This document shows, one piece after another, positions 32,431 to 43,956 of a stretch of 64,000 nucleotides of DNA. The DNA is from Stomorhina lunata (lineage: Eukaryota; Arthropoda; Insecta; Diptera; Rhiniidae), in NCBI GenBank assembly GCA_933228675.1, contig OW121740.1, positions 126,245,630 to 126,309,629 of the forward strand, read 5' to 3'. Below the pieces are notes generated by a model. That model worked only from the letters and a program-made list of their open reading frames with translations. It searched no databases and was not told where the DNA came from. A program made the translations under genes and the position numbers. Numbering within the stretch: position 1 is the stretch's first letter; each line of letters begins with the position of its first letter.

Positions 32431-32707
32431 TAATAGAGTCGTGGCAACAATATTCGAGATTATATTTCTTTGTTCTCTCGAACTCTGTATTTTGTTGTTA
32501 TAAATTGGATTTTGATTTGTTTCTTGTCTATTTTGTTTTTGTCTTTTCTTCAACAAAGCGGCAACAACCAACTTTGTTAACATCCAAATTCTAACTAAAT
32601 GATTTTAATACTCATTTTCACGAGTTTCATTAATGATCGTGGTATTTACGAAAATTATATAAATGTATCGGCTTCTGGTGGTATGGCTGTCTACTCCTGT
32701 TTATAGG

Positions 32708-34097
32708 ACTCTTAAAACTATGACGAAATACGAAAATCTTTAATTTATTAATAATAGGGGTCAAAAATACATCACCTGAAAGAGTTCTATGGTCGAAAGA
32801 TGAGAAATCAAAACAAGATCGAGATGTCAACAAAATCAAGAAGAAATTAAGAGTTCATTAAGTCGGCAATGAATAAAAATAGACGCCAAGTGAAAAAAGT
32901 GGAAACAGGTAAATTTTAAACAAACTGATTTTTAGACTGATGTTACATTCAAAATTTGGAAATGTCACCAATTTTATTTTCAAAATTATTTTCATTTCCA
33001 AAAATCATAACCCCAAAAATGTTGTCTGTAAACTTTCTTCCATCAACTTTTTGGCCAGAGGCCTAAAAATCCTTCCTCTTAATACAGTTATACCTTTCCA
33101 CCAACATCTGACTCATCTTTCTTAAATTTGTGTTTATTACAAACACAGTTTTTGCGTGTTTATTATGCAAATTTTAGGCAAAATTACAAAAACACCCCCC
33201 TCCTCATCACTCCCAGGTTAACAGCTAACACAAAGTTTAAATTTAATCTTGGTTTTGATATTCTTAACAAATAATAAAGACATATAAGAAGATAAAAGAG
33301 ACCTTAACACGCACAAAATTTTCTCCAAGGGAACACGCATATAAATTGTTCGAGAATATTCCGAAAGGAATAAGTAGTAGACAGGAAGTCTTGGAAACCA
33401 CCACGCAAACACTAACCAATACCACACCATCATCGTCATTCACATCAACATAACCATCTCATCCTCATCATTAAAGTATGAAGAATAAACCAAATACAAT
33501 TTCTTGTTGTTTTAGAAAAGATGTTGGAAAGTCTAATGTTTGCTGCTGACTTTGTTGACTTTGTAACGGGGTCTGTCTCCTGATCCGTCCGTCTGTCTGT
33601 CGGTATTGGCTGCGTGTCAAAATTGTGGTAAGTTTTGTTACTTGTAAATAAATATTTACATGTTTCTTTTCGGTATATAACAGAGAAATTAGTAATGCTG
33701 GTCTTATGTATGTATGTATGTATTTAGTACTTACATATATTAGCAATGTAATTGCTTGTATTAAATATTTTAATTCATATGCTTAAGAATTAGGGTTTCC
33801 CTAATTACAGTTATTGTCAAATTTTGATTATTATTATGATAAAAATTATAATTGCAGGTTTTACATTGCAATTATTTGTATTACTAGAGCAGAACTAAAT
33901 GGGGAATCATTTAAGGAAGGGTTTAAGTATTTAAGTTGTTCTGTGTAAAAGGGGTCAACTTAAAAATTAAATTTGAATGTTGCTTAATTTGCTATAAAAT
34001 TTCTTTATATAAAGATACACAAATATTTCCATACTTAAAATTTCCTTTGTAAAGTGTTTCATACGAAATTTTATTATGACACTATTTCACTACCAAG
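32708..34097. other. No gene recognised
   Basis: Includes a GTCCGTCTGTCTGTCGG patch near 33590 and a TATGTATG run near 33705. The frame 33471-33746 (minus) crosses the microsatellite and is not convincing. No repeat family from elsewhere in the window was found. Confidence 0.45.
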
Positions 34098-36920
34098 TTT
34101 TTCTATAGAATATTTTTCAAATAATATTCTATAGAAAATTTATAGACATGAAATTTTCCATATAAAAAGATTCAATATTAGAAAATTTTTCAATAGAAAT
34201 GTTATCTATATAAAATATTTGTATAAAATCTTTATCGATATAAAGATTTTACGATAATAAAAAATTTTAGAATCGAAAATTTTTCGTTATACATTTTTTA
34301 TATGAAAACAAGTAAGAAAGTGCTATAGTCGGTCAAGCCCGACCATACGATACCCTTCACCACTGAGGTCAAAAGTGTTCTTTTTTCTGTACAAAGACAA
34401 ATATTTGCTAAATTTTACCATCACACATAATTTTTCTCAAAACTTATATATTTAAGCTGTTTCCGTCATTTGGGCTTATATGAGAGCTAGGGTCAAATGT
34501 GGACCGATTATCTCGAAATTTGACAAATTAACTACAGTTATTACAAAAATTATGTGTGCGAAGAATAAACATAAAATTCTAATTATCTTCAGATTTAAGA
34601 GCGTTTAAGTGATTTTTGTCTCATTTAGTGCGTTTTAACAGAAGAGTTTGTATAGGAGCTATGGTCAAATGTGAACCGATTTCTACAAAATTTGGTACAG
34701 TGATTTTAGTTTACATAAGCAGTATTTGTTGTAAATTGAATGTATAAATATTAATATTAATTCCGGAAAGTGGGACCTATGGTTGGTACCATAAATCATG
34801 GAACGATTTTGACGAGTTTTAATAGCCATGGTTCCACTATCAAGAAAATGATTTGTGCCAAATTTCATCAAATTATCTTTAGAATTGCGACCTGTACTTT
34901 GATTACATGGTTTACATGGGGGTCCAGTCAGGGGTCGACTCAGAAATTGATTCTAAGCCTATTGGTATACTAAAATGTGGATCTTAGACAAATATTTTTT
35001 GCGTTACATACATAAGCACAAACTTATAATACCCTTTCCATTTATGGTGGTGAAGGGTATAATTAGCAAGACATTTCTTATTGTTCGAAATATTTTGAAA
35101 ACAAAATCAATAAAAATGTGAATCTTTTTAAAGACTTTAAATACCGAAACAATTTTCAATAGCAAATTTTTCGGTTATAAAAACTTTTCAATAGAAAATT
35201 TTTGGTCACGAAAATTTTTCTATAAAAAATTTTATAAAAATTTTTCTTAAAAACTATATAAATAAAAATATAAAAATTTTTCTATTGAAAATTTTTCGGT
35301 CATAAAAAATTTTCTATAGAAAATTTTTCAGTTATTTAAAATTTTCTTTAGAAAATTTTTAGCTTATGAAAAATTTTTCGGTTATAAAAAATTTTCTTAA
35401 GAAAATTTTTCGGTTAAAAAAATTTTCTTTAGAAAATTTTTCGGTTAAAAAAATTTTCTTTAGAAAATTTTTCGGTTATAAAAAATGTTCTGTTCTTTTT
35501 GTATAGAAAATTTTTCGGTTATAAAAAATTTTCTACAGAAAATTTTCTATAGAAAATTTTTCGGTTATAAAAAATTTTCTACAGAAAATTTTTCGGTTAT
35601 AAAAAATTTTCTACAGAAAATTTTTCGGTTATAAAAAATTTTCTATAGAAAATTTTTCGGTTATAAAAAATTTTCTATAGAATATTTTTCGGTTATAAAA
35701 AATTTTCTATAGAAAATTTTTCGGTTATAAAAAATTTTCTATAGAAAATTTTTCGGTTTTAAAAAATTTTCTATAGAAAATTTTTTGGTTATAAAAAATT
35801 TTCTATAGAAAATTTTTCGGTTATAAAAAATTTTCTATAGAAAATTTTTCGGTTATAAAAAATTTTCTATAGAAAATTTTTCGGTTATAAAAAATTTTCT
35901 ATAGAAAATTTTTCGGTTATAAAAAATTTTCTATAGAAAATTTTTCGGTTATAAAAAATTTTCTATAGAAAATTTTTCGGTTATAAAAAATTTTCTATAG
36001 AAAATTTTTCGGTTATAAAAAATTTTCTATAGAAAATTTTTCGGTTATAAAAAATTTTCTATAGAAAATTTTTCGGTTATAAAAAATTTTCTATAGAAAA
36101 TTTTTCGGTTATAAAAAATTTTCTATAGAAAATTTTTCGGTTATAAAAAATTTTCTATAGAAAATTTTTCGGTTATAAAAAATTTTCTATAGAAAATTTT
36201 TCGGTTATAAAAAATTTTCTATAGAAAATTTTTCGGTTATAAAAAATTTTCTATAGAAAATTTTCGGTTATAAAAAATTTTCTATAGAAAATTTTTCGGT
36301 TATAAAAAATTTTCTATAGAAAATTTTTCGGTTATAAAAAATTTTCTATAGAAAATTTTTCGGTTATAAAAAATTTTCTATAGAAAATTTTTCGGTTATA
36401 AAAAATTTTCTATAGAAAATTTTTCGGTTATAAAAAATTTTCTATAGAAAATTTTTCGGTTATAAAAAATTTTCTATAGAAAATTTTTCGGTTATAAAAA
36501 ATTTTCTATAGAAAATTTTTCGGTTATAAAAAATTTTCTATAGAAAATTTTTCGGTTATAAAAAATTTTCTATAGAAAATTTTTCGGTTATAAAAAATTT
36601 TCTATAGAAAATTTTTCGGTTATAAAAAATTTTCTATAGAAAATTTTTCGGTTATTTTCTATACAAAATTTTTCTTTACACAATTTTTCGGTTGAAAACA
36701 TTTTTTTTAGAAAATTTTTCGGTTATAAAAATTTTTCTATGGAAAATTTTTCGGCTATTAAGATTTTCTATAGAAAATATTTCCGTTCTTAAAATTTTTC
36801 TATACAAAATTTTTGTTATAAAAATTTTTCTATAGAAAATATTTCGCTTATTAAAATTTTTCTACAAAAAAATTTCGGTTATAAAAATTGTTTTATACAA
36901 AATTTTTCGTTATAAAAATA
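34098..36920. repeat. 32-bp satellite array B, split by an R1 insertion
   Basis: The core, about 35520-36650, is roughly 35 units of exactly 32 bp: TTTTCTATAGAAAA joined by TTTTTCGGTTATAAAAAA. 35821-36650 is almost invariant apart from one single-base loss near 36263. The edges (34098-34305, 35130-35520 and 36660-36920) are degenerate. The R1 copy at 34306-35062 lies within the degenerate left edge, since CGAAAATTTTTCGTTATA-like units occur on both sides of it. Confidence 0.95.
34306..35062 (+). repeat. R1 interspersed repeat, full length, inside array B
   Basis: 5' AAACAAGTAAGAAAGTGCTA and GTCGGTCAAGCCCGAC; 3' ATACCCTTTCCATTTATGG/TGGTGAAGGGTATAAT. The GCCAGCCAGACGGACGG block is mostly deleted (only GGTCCAGTCAGGGGTCGACT remains near 34921). 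Confidence 0.9.
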
Positions 36921-37889
36921 AAATGAGCAATAAGAGTAATTTAAAGGATTGCTTTTTTTAATTCTGTCCTAAGGGATTTTTTATTCATTTATCGGCCGAA
37001 ATGTTGTTATTTTAATATTTCGCAAATGTATGTTTCAGATTTTTGCAAACTTGTTTTTTATCCTTTCATAAAAGTGTGCAAAATATCCTTTTTTTGATAC
37101 TTTGCTGAATTACATAATCTTATTTTATATACATATTAACATACAAATTTGTATACCTACATAAAGACAAATACATAAATACTTTCTTCTGTACATAAAG
37201 TATTTACTTAGAAAACAGGGGTGCATGATTTATATGATACTTTATTACATAAATTTTATTTTATTTAACGAATATTTATATTTATGTGGTGGTTTTAATT
37301 TCTTTATATAAAAAAAATTTTTTTATATTGTACAATGTGACTGTTTTTGAAGGTCATCTATGTAGTACGAGTATGTGCTTTTGTGAATCATTTGAATTTT
37401 TTTAGAATGATGACTCATAAGAATTATTTATTTGTTGTAAAATAAATACAATAAAAAAAACAAGTGTGAAAATGATTATATACAGTTGTAGTTTTTTATT
37501 TAATAATTTAATTATATTCATCCCATTTTTATTAAATATTTCAACCCACTCAATAGAATAAGGTTTCAGTTTAATAAACTGTTTTTTAAAGTAATTTTCT
37601 AAACGGTCTCAAACCTATAATTTTAATATTTATTAATTTATATAAGAACATGTCAGCGTACCATAAATCAAATTAAATACATATATACATACATATATGT
37701 ATCATATATGTATCAATAATATATTGTACGAAGATATTAATTACGATAGTTATAAAAATTGGTAACACCTGGCACTGCATTACTTGCATTGATAATAAAG
37801 TGCAAGCCTATACTCGGCAATAGACAAAGCTAATATTTACTAGCGCCATTTATATTATTAATACTAACACTAAAACAGAATTACATATG
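36921..37889. other. No gene or recognised repeat
   Basis: Very AT-rich, with CATACATATATG patches near 37680. Nothing coding is visible. Confidence 0.45.
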
Positions 37890-39562
37890 TGTATTAAGGT
37901 GATAGGAAAAATGTTTTTCTTTGATTTCAAATCTTTTTCAACTGAATATTAGTCTTGCCAAAAACAATTATTTTCATAATCGTAATCTCGCTATGAAAAT
38001 TTAAAGGAAACCCAAATTTTGACATTTGACCCCAGTGAAGAAGGGGTTAATCTCGTCCAATATTAAAAAACCTTTCAGCATAGGTTTTCCATAATATTAG
38101 TTTTTTTTTTGTTAAAATTTAATACAAGTAAAACTTACCTAGCATCTACTAGAATTTGGACCAAAAATTTTCATTTTCGCGAAATTCTTAAATATTAAGT
38201 CCAGGTACGGCTTCAAGATATCGACCTAATTTTTTTTTTTTTTTGAGTTTTATTCTCCCATTTGTCTGTTTTAACACACTGATGCGTAAATTCTAAATTT
38301 GTAAAACAAAGTAAAATCGATTATGTTTAAGCAAAACTGAACTATTCAATATTAACGAGTCATTTAATTATAAATTATGTCAAATTAAGGGTATTATAAG
38401 TTTGTGCTGATGTATGTAACGCATGGAAATATTTGTCTTAGACCCACCTTTTAGTATACCAATAGGCTTAGAATCACTTTTTGAGTCGATTTAGCGATGT
38501 CCATCCGTCCGTCCGTCTGGCTGGCTGGCTGGACCCCCATGAAACCTTGCAATCAAACTACAGGTCGCAATTCTAAAGATAATTTGATGAAATTTGGCAC
38601 AGATAATTTTTTTTGAAAATGGAACCATGGCTATTGAAATTCGTCAAAATCGGTAAATTATTTATGGTACCTCCCATAGGTCCCACTTCCCGGAATTGAT
38701 ATATTGGCCACAAATATCAATATTTTTTCATGAAATTTAAATCAAATACTGCCTATATAAACTAAAATCACTGTACCAAATTTCGTTAAAATCGGTCTAC
38801 ATTTGACCATAGCTCCCATACAAACTTTTCTTTAAAAACGCACTAAATGAGACAAAAATCACTAAAACGCTCGTAAATCTGAAGATAATGGGAACTTGAA
38901 GTTTATTTTTGTTGTAACAACTGTAATCAATTTGCCAAATTTCGAGATAATCGGTCCACATTTGACCCTAGCTTCCATATAAGTCCAAATGTCGGAAGCA
39001 GCTTAAATATATAAGTTTTGAGAAAATGTTTGTAATGATGGCAAAATTTAGCAAATATTTGTCTTTATACAGGAAAAGGAACACCTTTGACCTCAGTGGT
39101 GAAGGGTATCGTATGATCGGCCTTGACCGACTATAGCACTTTCTTACTTGTTTTTAAATTTCTTTATTTACAACATAAAATTTTTGGTGCATATCCTTAG
39201 GCGCGTTTTCAAGGACATGAAGTTTTAGGTGGAAAATGAAATAACTCCAAAACCACTTCATGGATTTTGGGTTTTGACTATTTGAAATAAAGCTGTGTTA
39301 GTTTTCTTTCATATTCCATTATTTTTTCTTTTAAAAATAGTTTATTTTGGTTGAAATTTCTCAAAAATAAAAAATAAACCATTTTTCACCATACAAATGT
39401 TTTCTAAAATTTTGGACCCGGTGAGCGTCCATAGAACGTTGTCCGATTTGGCTCAAATTTTCAGAACTAAACTTTTAGACCTATTGTTACAATATTTCGT
39501 TGAAAAAGTTATAAAATTCGAAAAACATTTTCTTTCATACAAAAAATTGTCACCCTAATGTG
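37890..39562 (-). repeat. R4 long-TIR repeat, interrupted by R1
   Basis: 37890-38387 and 39155-39562 match, in reverse orientation, the two halves of the R4 element at 59691-60680. Examples are TTAGGTCGATATCTTGAA-type, ACAGACAAATGGGA and CGCCTAAGGATATGCACCAA, all in reverse here. The right end reads TTGTCACCCTAATG. Removing the R1 copy restores R4 order. Confidence 0.7.
38388..39154 (-). repeat. R1 interspersed repeat inserted in R4
   Basis: Plus strand starts AAGGGTATTATAAGTTTGTG (the outer half of the 3' stem-loop is missing) and ends GACTATAGCACTTTCTTACTTG. All internal R1 blocks are present. Confidence 0.9.
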
Positions 39563-40614
39563 TATGTGTAATTGACTCTATAATTATGGTTCTTGTGTGG
39601 TACCAGAAGATTTTTAGTTACAATTCCTAATGGATCCTTAGATACATGTCTGTTGCTCTATATCCATACTATGATTCAGTATTATTTTCTAAAATATAAT
39701 TTTCATGATCACGTGTGTGTGCCTTAGCTTTTTCGTATTGGATAATCGTTTTTTTTAGTTGTTTCCGAATAAGAGACAAAGGATTATACTATTTTTCTAA
39801 TGGAACTTTTCAAATGAACCTTACGGCAAATCAATGTATGGCAGTGCAAAATCTTTATATTATAGAGGCTGCTAAGGAGAGATACTTTTCTGATCCTTAA
39901 GATGTTTCTCTTTTTTAAAGTCAGCGTTCACACTAGTCTAAAAGCCATTGCTGAGTTTGTCAAAGACAGCCTGAACCTTCTAGCTCACAACTACAAAGTT
40001 GTTTAACTTGTAAGTTAGATGTGAAATGCAGGTACCAGTATTTTTTCTAAATATCGAGTTCTTTTCGTATTTCTCGAGATCTTATGACTTGCTTATCTAT
40101 GGTTTAAAGCAAGGTTGACCATTATTTGTGGTAGGGGAATAACAACACAAACAAAGCATAGCTAATGAATGATGAATTTAACATCAGCCCGGAATTGTCG
40201 AAGACCTTTGAATGTGGTAAGTAACCTGTCTGTATCTATTGTAAGACTTGGGACTATCACACGAACTCCAGATAAACTGAAACGTTGCCAAGGCGTTGGC
40301 AAAAACCAATAAATCGTCGATTATATCGTAATGACAAGACATTGTTTAATTTGACGATACGCAGTTAGTTTGAAGGTTACGTCAAGTAACTTTGTAGAAG
40401 CTGTGGTGAGAAGGAAGAGGAGTCTTAAGACGTGAAGGATTTTAAAAAGCATTAGTATGCATTTTGTAAGTTTCCGTTGCATCACAGTGTACTTAATAGT
40501 CCAACTGAGCCTGATTGCCGGCTGATGTGGGGAATGTTGGATACCAAGCAACGGTTCTGATTGGTGTTAACTTTGCAAGCCTAGACTTTTATTGGTTATT
40601 CATCATCTCAACTG
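39563..40614. other. Unassigned sequence, then a worn retroelement tail
   Basis: A 61-codon plus frame at 39715-39900 contains RDKGLYYFSNGTFQMN, faintly like a polo-box strand, but it is too short to assign. From about 40392 the plus strand reads LCRSCGEKEES, like the CRSC zinc-finger tail that follows the RNase H domain of LOA/I-type elements. The stretch 40532-40614 matches 14515-14600. ATCATCTCAACTG at 40602-40614 is the left target duplication of the next element. Confidence 0.45.
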
Positions 40615-42185
40615 GCTACACTCACCGAATGGAGCGTTTTCAATGGCCTGGGGGTTAACCCCGCCAAAACGGAACTCGTTCTATTCACCAGGAAATACAA
40701 GATTCCCCAGTTCACCCTCCCAAAGCTAGATGGGACTGAACTGGTACTTACGGATCATGTCAAATATTTGGAAGTGATTCTGGACTCTAAACTGTCCTGG
40801 AACTTAAACACTCAATCTAGGGTGCCTAAGGCTTCCATTGCACTATACTCGTGCAGAAGAGCTCTAGGAAATACGTGGGGCCTGTCCCCGTCCAATACCG
40901 CCTGGCTCTTTGAAATGGTTGCTAAACCTATACTTATGTACGGCGTTCTTGTCTGGCGGCCTGCCCTTAATAAGGCTAATCAGCGAGGATCCTTTGGCAA
41001 GATTCTCTGATCCGCTTCCCTCTTGATTACGGGTGCCTTAAGAACTACACCACACCAACCTTTTTGCTATGCTCGACTGGCTCCCGGTTGAGCTAATGGC
41101 CCAATTCGTAGCTCTTAACTCAGCAGTTAGGTTAAGAACTACCGGTGAATGGTCTACCTCATCTATAGGCCACTCCACTATTCTGGATAAACTACCAAAT
41201 CTCCCCAAAAATATCGACTACTGCATCCCATCACCCGTTTTCGAGCAATCCTTCTCTGTGGATATCTCTGGGGCTCAAATCGACTTCAGAGAAATGACCC
41301 TGGATATCTACTCGGACGGATCTAAATCGGTACGCGGTGTGGAAGGGGGCTTCTTTATCCCACTTTTTGGGACAAAAAGTAAAATTGAAGCTCCCCAAAC
41401 AATGCAGTACTCTTCAAGCTGAAATCTCAGCTATCTATAGGGCGAGCAAGTGGCTCACGTACCACCGAATATACTTTAACGATATTCGTTTCTGTACGGA
41501 TAGTCTTGCTATCTTCTCTATCATCGGTCTACACGACATCCGTTATCATCCGTGAATGCCGGGCATCCCTAAACGAGATGGCGAGACATTCCAACATCGA
41601 ACTTCTCTGGGTACGCAGTCACAGTAATGTACCAGGTAACATCACTGCGGATAACCTAGCAAAAGGTGGTACTCTCCTTGGTCAGGAGCACATCGATCAA
41701 TTTATAGGTATACCGCTATCAGCTTGCAAACTGCTCATTAAGCAGTTTTTTTTTAGGTCCGCACAGACCAACTGGTCCACAGAAACAACATGTTCGATCT
41801 CCAGACTTACATTGCCAACTTACGACTGTAAGCGTTCAGCAAACTTGGTCAGACTTATCACCCTTATCTCAGTACTCACAGGACACTGGTTAATAGGTTT
41901 ACATGCTAGGAGACTTAATCTTCAAAGCAATGACTACTGCAGAAGCTGTCAAAACGTGGAGGAGGAAGAAAGCATCACTCATTTCCTCTGCCACTGCCCA
42001 GCACTTGCTGATATCAGGACACTCCATTTGGGATACCCTTTTTTGCATGATTTATCATTAGAGGCTCTAGTTTGAGCCTCTAATTTATTGGTAGTTTAGA
42101 AATTTTCTTTTCTTTCCCATGCAGGAATTACAAAGGGACCCAAGTGACGCGGACCATAAGGACTGCATCCTGCCTAACCTAACCT
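40615..42185 (+). mobile_element. 5'-truncated LOA/I-like non-LTR retrotransposon with target duplication
   Basis: The segment lies between ATCATCTCAACTG (40602-40614) and ATCATCTCAATTG (42186-42198), a 13-bp duplication with one mismatch, as made by target-primed reverse transcription. The 5' end is cut within the RT domain and the 3' end is CCTAACCTAACCT, without a poly-A tail. The base composition is clearly less AT-rich than its surroundings, supporting a recent arrival. Confidence 0.8.
40640..42075 (+). pseudogene. LOA/I-like polyprotein remnant: RT C-terminus, RNase H, zinc tail
   Basis: Encodes the end of the RT (GLGVNPAKTELVLFTRKYK from about 40650; VKYLEVILDSKLSW; PILMYGVLVWRPAL), then a ribonuclease H domain, then a CRSC...HFLCHCPAL zinc-binding tail (about 41938-42005) and a stop at 42073. 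RNase H removes RNA from the cDNA hybrid. Its four acidic positions remain visible: YSDGSK, LQAEISAIYRA, FCTDSLAI and NITADNLAKGG. Reading frames change near 41010, 41400 and 41510 and there is at least one stop, so no full protein can be made. An RNase H domain separates it from most Jockey and RTE elements and points to the LOA or I groups. Confidence 0.78.
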
Positions 42186-42198
42186 ATCATCTCAATTG

Positions 42199-42480
42199 TT
42201 AACACTGATCTTCTCTAAAATTAGAATAAAAACGGCCCCCTAATGTTAACAAGAGAACGTCCCAAACTTCGATGGAAAGATTAAGTAGAAGAAACTTTCA
42301 AAGCTTGACTTACGAAATTGCAGAATAAGCTTATAAGATCGAAGTGTATGGAATTCTAAAATATGCTCGACCTTTGACCTTAACAGGTTGTAAATCGCCT
42401 GATTACCAGACTGGCATAAACACTTAATCTAGCCTAAGATAAAAAAAATGTGAGGCCCTATGCTCCACTGGGAGTCAAGG
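42199..42480 (+). pseudogene. RTE-like 3' end, continuing the host copy of the LOA insertion
   Basis: Encodes CPKLRWKD-VEETFKA and shares GAATTCTAAAATATGCTCG with 14917-14935. It ends with GAGGCCCTATGCTCCACTGG (42454) as at 4753, then an AAGAAGATGAAGAT tail. This fits the simple 3' repeats of RTE-like elements. Confidence 0.6.
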
Positions 42481-42835
42481 ATAACAGAAGAAGATGAAGA
42501 TAAAAAAGAATCATGTATGTTCTGCAAATCACTTCCACGTAATTTTAAAATCAATTAATTTAAGTCGAATTATTCGAATATTCGAATTATTCATTTAACA
42601 ATTTTATAGCTCAGGGCACTTAAGGTAAAGAAGATCTAAAAGGTTATTGATAAATGCTATGAAAATTTCAATAATTATAGAAATTACAGCCTTTTTGAAT
42701 TTTATGTGATTTCAAAATCATGTGGATTTGCAGAACATACCCGAACATTTCTCTTTTATAATTATATGTTTATCGCGATCTCGAGCTGAATAACTCTATA
42801 AATACAAATTTTCACAATGTTTTGTCGAGAACCAT

Positions 42836-43036
42836 CCCAGCAGTTCCGAATTGAAGGACGATCTTTAGTAACCAGTGAAATGAAGGAGGGAGTCGGTAGC
42901 TTACTTCAAGACTATAGAAGGCTATCTTTTCGCTGTGTCAATTGATGCTAGTCATCTCTTCTAATTAAAAGCATTATCAAAAATAGTTAGTCATTCTAAT
43001 GGTATTAGAGACTGTTGTTCAATTTAGAACTGCTGG
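42836..43036. repeat. Foldback with CCAGCAGTT ends
   Basis: CCCAGCAGTTCCGAATTGAA at the left and, inverted, CCAGCAGTTCTAAATTGAAC at the right. Related single ends occur at 44893 (CCCAGCAGTTCTAAAATGAA) and at about 27268 (inverse, CAATTTGGAACTGCTGG). No clear target duplication was found. Confidence 0.5.
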
Positions 43037-43569
43037 TATGTTAACATACATATGTTTAAATATAATTTCCATATTTATCTACATAATCACACTTTGAGCA
43101 TACGCACTACATTAATGATCATTTCAAGACTCTTTTCTTTTGAACACGCATTTTATTTTGAAACTGCGCAATATTCGAAACTTTAGGTCTTACACACAAA
43201 AAAGCATGTTTCTTTTCTTTTGTTTAAAGTTGTTTGTTTCTTAAGGAATTTTTACGATATGGATAAAAAAAACAAACCTGTCTCCTTTTCTACGACGACG
43301 TCAACAAACAATTAAACCAGGTAGTTTGAAATAAAAAAAAAACTCTAAATTGCGTAATATGTTTTTTTGGTGCAAAAATATATTCTTGATGTTGGTCTTT
43401 TATATTATTTTTCTGTGAAGAAATAACGAAGGTCTAGATAATGGGAGAATATAATAAAAACGAATGAATAATAACAAGAACAAAAGTCACCTTTTAAAGG
43501 ATTATAAAAAAATACAAACATACATATATACATGCATAAACTCCACAGATATGTATCTATGTATATGTG

Positions 43570-43699
43570 CATTAGGATGGTTCCATAAAGTCTGATCTTC
43601 AAGTTTCAAATTTAAATTCTTTTGCAATTTTTTAAGAAAGTTTTAATAGTTCCAAGTCTAAAATTTTTTAAGTGTAACCCCTATGAAAGCACCCTAATG
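43570..43699. repeat. Small MITE with CATTAGGRTG ends
   Basis: CATTAGGATGGTTCCATAAA at the left; the reverse complement of the right end is CATTAGGGTGCTTTCATAGG. It is 130 bp. The ends resemble the outer ends of R4 (CATTAGGG, CAATAGGGTG), suggesting the same transposase family. Confidence 0.5.
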
Positions 43700-43956
43700 T
43701 AGACAAATACAGGAAGAAACTGGGTAACATATGATCAAAATTTGTGTCTATATGTTTAGGTATGTATGTAATTGTTTATGTCAATATATTTGATAGTTAA
43801 AAAGACGAAACATATTGAAAGCGTAGAACGTAATAAATATGTTAGTATGTTTAGTTTTGATGATCAAGGATACCAAGTTTCCTTTTCTTTGGCTTTTTTG
43901 TTTAATGACCTAATTATAGATCAACCTATACTAAAGGACACGAAAATAAACAAAAA

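Larger units (their letters stand above)
29679..32699. mobile_element. hAT-like element carrying a minisatellite, copy 2
   Basis: Ends CATGGGTCGGCGCAAA and GGCTGTCTACTCCTG. Flanked by a perfect 8-bp duplication TTTATAGG (29671-29678 and 32700-32707). The left unique part (29679-29865) and right unique part (32555-32699) match copy 1 at 17365-18698 in order and orientation (GATTTTAATACTCATTTTCA and GATCGTGGTATTTACGAAAA are shared exactly). The left part has its own small duplication: AAAAAGAAAAGTTTTCTACT occurs twice near 29790-29840. The element is 3.0 kb against 1.3 kb for copy 1, the difference lying mostly in the internal array. Confidence 0.85.
42481..43956. other. No gene; two small foldback elements
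   Basis: Apart from the elements listed at 42836 and 43570, this is AT-rich sequence with TATGTATC patches. None of its open frames is convincing. Confidence 0.45.

Noticed and set aside
42165..42185. CCTAACCTAACCT considered as telomeric (TTAGG) repeat
   Set aside because: Only about two and a half units, and it is exactly the 3' end of the retroelement bounded by the target duplication.
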